Shown piece after piece: positions 58,443 to 64,000 of a DNA stretch of 64,000 nt. The stretch is from Saturnia japonica (Eukaryota; Arthropoda; Insecta; Lepidoptera; Saturniidae): contig CM065323.1 of the NCBI GenBank assembly GCA_033032175.1, forward strand, positions 15,686,001 through 15,750,000. Reading direction: 5' to 3'. Both the position numbers and the translations under genes were made by a program. Position 1 is the stretch's first letter; each line of letters opens with the position of its first letter. The notes beneath the pieces are model-generated. The model saw nothing but the letters and a program-made list of their open reading frames with translations. It did no database searches and had not been told where the DNA came from.

Positions 58443-61400
58443 TTATGCTATACTACAATCAGATATGTACTTTGTACCGTTCCAGCCACATTCAGACCTC
58501 CACCTCTCGATATCCAGAGCGTATTTAGATGTTATTTCTTGGAACTTATCTAAATCACAGAGAAAACTCCCGCAACCGGCGACTGTGAGGTAAGTTATCG
58601 GTTCTCCAGGCTGACTTACATAAATTGGCTGCAAACATATATATTTCCAAAATTAAATCATATAAAAACAAAAACAACAACATCTACACTCAGTGAAAAC
58701 GTTGTTGACATATCACATTTCAAAATTTTTCAAACTTGCTATCTGGTTGCTTAATTTATATGGCGAATAAATAACTTCTTTACTACTATTTTGTAGAGGC
58801 GGGCGATTATGAAATATTTACATAATCGAGATATTCCATTATGAATGATTTACATAATCGAGATATTTCGATTATGAGGAATAATTCATAATCAATTAAC
58901 GAATATGAATGAGCATTTTACAAGCTGGATTTTGTCAAAGATCAGCACAATGTAAATACTAGAAATAAAGATAAATTATTCGTACCGTGTTTTAGACTTA
59001 GTAAGACTAATAAAAGTTTTTTAGGTAATAGTGTTTGGTTCTATAACAAAATCCCGAAGCACATTACTGATTTACCTGACAACAAGTTCAAGGACCACGT
59101 CAAGCGGGTTTTATTGTCAAAAGGTTATTATAGGGTGGATCATTATGTGAATGATAGTGATGTCTGGAAGTGACTCCCTCTCTGTGCATCCACTAATATA
59201 TTATTATTGTACCTGTTATATTTGTAACATTTGTACAGTTAACAAAAATAGAAGAGATAAACCCGATCGAGTTTCTTACCGGTTCTTCTCGATGTCTGAG
59301 ATATTTTCCGAACCGGCAGTAGTGTTTTGACATTCATAAGTGCCTTTTTGGGCCTAAATTGAATAAAGATTATTTTTATTTTGATTCATAATCGAGCCTT
59401 TGATGTATTACCCAGAGGTTGGCGATTATAAATGATAACTGGTACCTATTAAAAACAAACAGTGGAAAGCAAAAAAAGGTCCGCGCAGTCGTAAACAAAG
59501 TTCTTTACAGGAACACATATAACAATTAGCTAAAAAAGGTCGTTCAGTCGTAATAGTTATTCATTTTCTTAGCATTAGTAATTACTAATGGTACTTCGAT
59601 TATGAATGATATAATAATCATTAATATCATAATCATAAATATAATAATGATATAATCGACATATCTCTAGATATCTTCATAATCGAATGATTACATTAGT
59701 ATATCTCATAATCGCCCACCGCTACTAACGCGATGAAACGGAAAAGCAACACTAAAAAGAAACGAACACATACATTTATAACATTTAGCTTGCGAGAGAA
59801 TGAAATATAATACATTTACATTGTACACGATTAATGTAAGCCCTAATCTTCATAATTATTATCGTCTCATTTCTAGACCAATGTAGTGGTGTGTGGTCAG
59901 GTGACCAGACTTGTATGGAAAGTTGTATGTACAGTAAGAGTTCGATTTCCGCTGATATATAATTTTTTTTAGAGATTTTAAACCAAATTTTTTAATGAGT
60001 ACACACACACCCGGGGCGAGGAGTTGTTATGTGAGACTACTACTCACTAAAACTCCACGGTGTACCATCAGCCGTCATAGTGGGACGACACGGGTCTCGC
60101 GGTAGCATTCATACCGCGTCGCCCTGGCGGCCGATTCTAAAGGTCTCACTTTTACCACATGTGAACTTGCACATATGTGCTTTTTATTTAATAGGAATTA
60201 CCAATAAAATTTAACTTTTATTGGTCGTTCTGAAAAGTACGCATTTTCGACTTGTCAACATAATCACGCTCTCTATGGATTTTTATTCACAACTAGCTGT
60301 GCCCCTCGGTTTCACCCGTGTTTTTATCTGACAAATACCACGCCGCCAACGCGACGGACTCGTGTAGTCTATCATAATTGTTATCACTTCTCGCAAGTAC
60401 AAATTATTTTAATTTCTCATTTTCTCCTAAACTATGTATCCAAATAACATACTACAAAAAGAAAAATTTAACTTTATAAAATTGTCTTTATGATGAAATA
60501 AGTTTTGTTCGTAATGATTAATATGATAAGCCTAAAAATAATGCTCAAAATCAATTTTTAAACTTCAACATAAAAACTCGCAAAATACCGTATTGTGGCT
60601 TATGCCATTAAGAAATAGACACATGTTATCGGAGACTTTTTTAGATATATTAAGGAACAATATTTTTGTAGAATATTATATTTACGTATCACTTACCATT
60701 ACGCTCGCGCATGCGGATAAAGCGGTTCGGGAACACTTTCACTTTGACTTACTTAAACAAAAATCAATATTTAAAGCTAGCTGAGAGGTTTAGCTTAGTT
60801 CCAGATAGCCTATACTATTCTTCGTGAATCTGTCTATCATATACAGAAATAATTTTTCGAATCCGACTGCTAGCAGTTGTCCAGAGAATACCGTGTTTAA
60901 ACAAACAAACAAAAAAAAAACTCATCCGCTTTACTAAATTATTATTAGTATAGATATACACGGACTGATTTCGGAACACGACAAACCAAAAGAATATCAT
61001 AGATGGGTTTTTTCTTTCTCACTGACTACTCTTACTCTTTGCCTAAGGGGCACTAAAGAAATAGAGCCACTGATGGCTTTGACAGCTTCATCAGGCTTGG
61101 GGGCGAGCGCTTAAGGCATTCAGCCGCGAAAGGATGCCAAAGTGGCCGAACGTTGGCTTGGGCTATTACCGCGATTGTGAAAAGGTCGCGAACTGACAAA
61201 TTCGCTATCCGTAGAAAATTCGAGCTAAACTAACATACATAATATATAATTGTCCCTGCTTCCTGGGAGAAAGGAATGAACATGTGTATATATATTTAGT
61301 ATTCTAGAAACATGATCGAAAGTAACTATCGTGTATAATGTGTGTGATGTGTGCGGGTAGCTACGTGATTGCAAGTGCAGTGTCACATGACATGACTCAA

Positions 61401-64000
61401 GGGTTCTACACTGAGGGAACGGACCTAGGCTTGAGTTGCTGCAAGAGAGGGAGGACGTGACGGGTTTGCGGGAGCGAAATTAGCCGCCCGTACCCTGCGG
61501 AGGAACGGTGGTTACGCGGGCGTGGGCGGTGGCACGCTCTGTTTGGAGAGGCGGTGGAATAGAACGCGTTTGCTGTTTCGATTTGGTCGAGCGGGTCAGT
61601 GAATATATTACGCGGCCGGCGTTTACTCCGGCAGGCATTGTGGTCGGGAACATACGAAGCTGCCGCTTTGATTAAGGTATTCGCGTGGTTCGACGCGGTG
61701 TCGAAATAAGAGCGAGAAAGGTGTTTGGCATAGGCATGTATCGAAGGAAGGTCCATATCTCTATGGAGATCTTCCATACGAACATACCAAGGGGCGCCGG
61801 TAAGGCGGTGAAGAAACCTATTCTCGATGGTTTGTAAACGATCCCAATTATATTTTGACATATGTGCGAACACAACGCAGCTATATGTCATAATTGGTCG
61901 GAATGGCGTAAAGACCATCCCAGGCCCTATTTAAGTAAACTAAGGTTTTTTACGTTCTTTCATTTTATATTTTTTAAATTAAGCTATAATAAAAATGTTC
62001 ACCGTCACGTCCAGTTTTGTCACTTTTGTAGTTTGTTTATCACATAAACTTTATAAGTTCTAGAGATACCACAAATTCTTGCGCTGTTTAAATGTTGATA
62101 AAAAAAGATAAAATCCGACTGAAAACTTACCAAGACAAAATATTTTCCGGTCAATAATTCTCTCCTTAGCTCTAAAGAGAAGAGAGATCCTGGAAGTGGA
62201 TAGCCTTGGCACGGAATAACCTGCGTTGCCTGCATGAAGGAATACACGTTGATATCGTGGCCAGAGTACATATAAATTTTAGGAATAGTATGATTAGTTG
62301 TAGCCTTTGTGACTACTTTAAAGAATTCGTTAAAAAGAACTCCTGCAAAAAGATTTTTGTTAATAGCAACAAGACAATTTTTATCAAAAAAGAGAACTAT
62401 GTATCATCAAAGTGTTCATCAATACCAGTGAAATTGTGAAATGGGACCCCCTTTCTAACAAAGAAAAAACATCCAAATCGGTTCATAAGTAAAGAAGTTA
62501 TGGTTGAAAAAATAAACAAAAAAGTGAATGAAGTCAGATAACAAAAAAGCCTTTATATTTAAGTTATATACATACGCATCACGCTTAGACACATTTCATT
62601 ATATGAAACAGAAAAAAGATATAAAGTAGAGAGAAGCGAAATGAGAGCTGTACATTGCATTTTAAGAAGTTTTACTACTATCACGTGTATGGTGGTGCAT
62701 GCCCAATTTTTTCCATTGATTCTTAGTGCAAGTGTGTAGCCAGGTACAAGCAAGGAGGGCAGCTGCTCAAACAGGGTGGAGATAAGAAGATTACTGGATA
62801 ACTTGACTCGCACGCAATACAAATATAAGTGTTGCCATTTGTTATCGAACAATTTGAAGCCATTGTTAATAATGTTTCAAAAATTTCTAGAGAAGGCTAA
62901 ATTGCAGTAAGATAATGCATAATATTAATTTTCCCTTATCCACCATCACCTAATCCCTAATTACTAATCCTTGCCTCAGTGTTTATACTCACCAGACGAC
63001 AATGTAATGAATTCTGGTTTTCCAAATGCTGTGGAGATTGCGGCATCAACAACTTTCTTTAAAGCTGGCAGTAAGTTCTTGACTTTATCATTCAGCTTGT
63101 AACCTACAGACTCCTGTAAATGTAGAAATGTCCATCGCATGAACGGTTCAAACTTTTTTTTTAATATGGGGTTTTCCCGGGACATCTTGGCGTAATTTGT
63201 TTTTACGTATTTTTATAAAATGGTCCTATAGATGTGTTCTAGCCGCTCCACTGCCACTCGAGTAGAAATCTCCTCTATAGCTTAGCGTGTTAACATCAGG
63301 TAAAATTGTGACCAAAATAGTTCGCAAAGAAATACTAACTTGACTGATTAATAAATCATAGAAAGTAAATGATAATAAAGGTCTCTTGGCCATATCAAAT
63401 CCAGTTTCATAAAGCAATGTATCTCTCAACCACATAAAAGGCTTCATAATGGGACTGGTCGAATTTATTAATTTACTCCATTCTTTTAGAAACACTGGGC
63501 AGTTAACGAATCCTGCATTCTGAAAAATAAAACAACTTTAATAAATATTTGGATTGTTACTGAATATTTAGTTTTATCACCACCGCCGTAAACATCTTTT
63601 TGTTATTGAATATGTTATATTTTAGATAGATTAATTATATAGGTATCTTGCAAAATAATTTCTTATAATAGATTAGAAAAATTAAAGCCATATTATGAAA
63701 ATATTTAACATTTTATTGATCAGACATTTAGGCAATTATACAAGATATAAGACAAGCATTAGAATATTAAAACTGACTCTATTGATTTTTACAGTATTGT
63801 CACCGCGAGAGACCTATCACGTAAATATTTCTACCATGCAAGACACCTCTAGATGACAAGTGACTTGGTTAAGGCTGTTGGAGGAGTCATATAAGAAGAA
63901 GAGAGAATGAAAGAAGAGACCCAACAACTTGTAGTCAGAAGAGTTAAGGTGTTTCAACATAATATATTAAGGATTATTAATATAATTAACTTACAAAATC
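58443..64000 (-). CDS. Histidine acid phosphatase, C-terminal exons (partial)
   Basis: Secreted or lysosomal enzyme that hydrolyses phosphomonoesters at acid pH; insect relatives include the venom acid phosphatase Acph-1 type. Exons visible on the minus strand: 63995-64000 (tip, donor GTAAGT), 63340-63519 (60 codons), 62993-63113, 62131-62342 and 58443-58628 with TAA. Splice phases agree (0, 1, 0), giving 232 residues. The third of these has M-Y-S-G-H-D-I-N-V, the proton-donor HD motif of the family. The last has L-T-V-A-G-C-G-S-F-L-C-D-L-D-K-F, the conserved cysteine-containing C-terminal block. The N-terminal R-H-G-x-R-x-P motif must lie beyond the window. The last intron (58629-62130) is 3.5 kb and full of transposon fragments. 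Frames are intact. Confidence 0.87.
58794..59724. mobile_element. hAT-like MITE split by a LINE
   Basis: The termini TAGAGGCGGGCGATTATGAA (left) and TAGCGGTGGGCGATTATGAG (right, reverse strand) form TIRs. The interior is built of repeated CATAATCGAGATAT / ATCATAATCAT words. A LINE 3' end occupies 58925-59389. A matching end is found inside the Merlin element at ~25575. Confidence 0.6.
58925..59389 (+). mobile_element. LINE 3'-end copy inside the MITE
   Basis: Highly similar to the 3' part of 44790-45245 in opposite orientation. It covers the last ~80 codons (F-V-K-D-Q-H-N-V-N-T-R-N-K-D-K), a frame ending just after V-N-D-S-D-V, the 3' UTR, AATAAAGATT and an ATTTTTATTTTGATT tail. Extreme 5' truncation as usual for LINEs. 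It lies in the last intron of the acid phosphatase gene. Confidence 0.85.
59725..60292. other. No gene recognised
   Basis: Intron sequence. 59998-60170 is a GC-richer island (ACACACCCGGGGCGAGGAG...GGCGGCCGATTCTAAAGG) of a type seen in insect repeats, but I cannot classify it. Confidence 0.35.
60293..60953 (-). mobile_element. Helitron-like element, diverged family
   Basis: The minus strand starts TCTATACTAATAATAATTTA after A and ends GAGGGGCACAGCTAG before T. These are the TC and CTAG ends expected for a Helitron inserted between A and T. Its interior differs from the 22379 group. It is within the acid phosphatase intron. Confidence 0.6.
60954..61399. other. No gene recognised
   Basis: Intron sequence. 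61080-61200 is GC-richer but has no supported coding frame. Confidence 0.3.
61406..61920 (-). pseudogene. Jockey-type LINE reverse transcriptase C-terminus
   Basis: The minus frame of 170 codons carries R-P-I-M-T-Y-S-C-V-V-F-A-H, L-Q-T-I-E-N-R-F-L, G-A-P-W-Y-V-R, D-L-D-L-P-S-I-like D-M-D-L-P-S-I-H and R-R-P-R-N-I-F-T-D-P. This is the end of the polymerase in insect Jockey elements. The 5' part is missing. Family differs from the LINE at 45002. It lies in the acid phosphatase intron. Confidence 0.85.

Noticed and set aside
60593..60784. 63-codon plus-strand open frame
   Set aside because: Lies within the Helitron-like element in an intron; no family resemblance.

Overview
The window looks like nuclear DNA of a lepidopteran insect (moth or butterfly). 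It is AT-rich and has introns. It is dense in insect repeats: short Helitron-like elements with 5'-TC and 3'-CTRR ends, tRNA-derived SINEs with box A/B on their reverse strand, non-LTR elements with ATTTTG-type tails, BEL/Pao retroelements whose leaders carry GGTCCTTCGA, and mariner and Merlin DNA transposons. I see nothing prokaryotic. Very little of the 64 kb is host coding sequence.

Host genes. (1) 1269-4554 (minus) is a four-exon gene with consistent phase-1 splice sites, a signal peptide and a TATA box. It encodes a 163-aa secreted protein I do not recognise. (2) 58443-64000 (minus) holds the last four coding exons, plus the tip of a fifth, of a histidine acid phosphatase with the catalytic HD motif in an SGHD context. 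The rest lies beyond the right edge. (3) 23138-23327 (minus) is a full-length, apparently intact U2 snRNA gene.

Layout. 1-22,300: host gene 1 and scattered old repeats (SINEs, Helitrons, LINE and gypsy fragments, a degenerate ~150-bp tandem array). 22,306-23,330: U2 locus with a Helitron in its 3' flank. 24,103-26,412: Merlin transposon with 32-bp terminal inverted repeats (TIRs). 26,580-37,170: an internally deleted BEL retroelement (BEL-1). Its reverse transcriptase is split by a ~7-kb DNA transposon (29,437-36,407) with ~0.6-kb TIRs and a spliced, frameshifted gene for a ~1,450-residue protein with a FEN/XPG-like nuclease region (Academ-like). 37,176-51,870: a second BEL element (BEL-2, minus) with env. 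A LINE interrupts its integrase, and a ~5-kb block of CG-rich minisatellites, a mariner and a third BEL fragment interrupts its env. 51,952-56,520: a second copy of the U2 locus. Here the U2 gene is broken and is followed at U2 nucleotide 41/42 by an endonuclease-type (RLE) non-LTR retrotransposon in the same orientation, as expected for a U2-targeting (Utopia-like) element. 57,600-64,000: acid phosphatase gene, with MITE, LINE and Helitron insertions in its 3.5-kb last intron and downstream.

The two U2 copies with their shared Helitron frame ~29 kb of nested insertions, so an insertion order can be read: U2 locus duplication, then BEL/Merlin/Academ/BEL-2 insertions between the copies, and a U2-specific retrotransposon at the distal copy. 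Nearly all transposon genes carry frameshifts or stops. All identifications come from reading the sequence and knowledge of the families; no database search was run.
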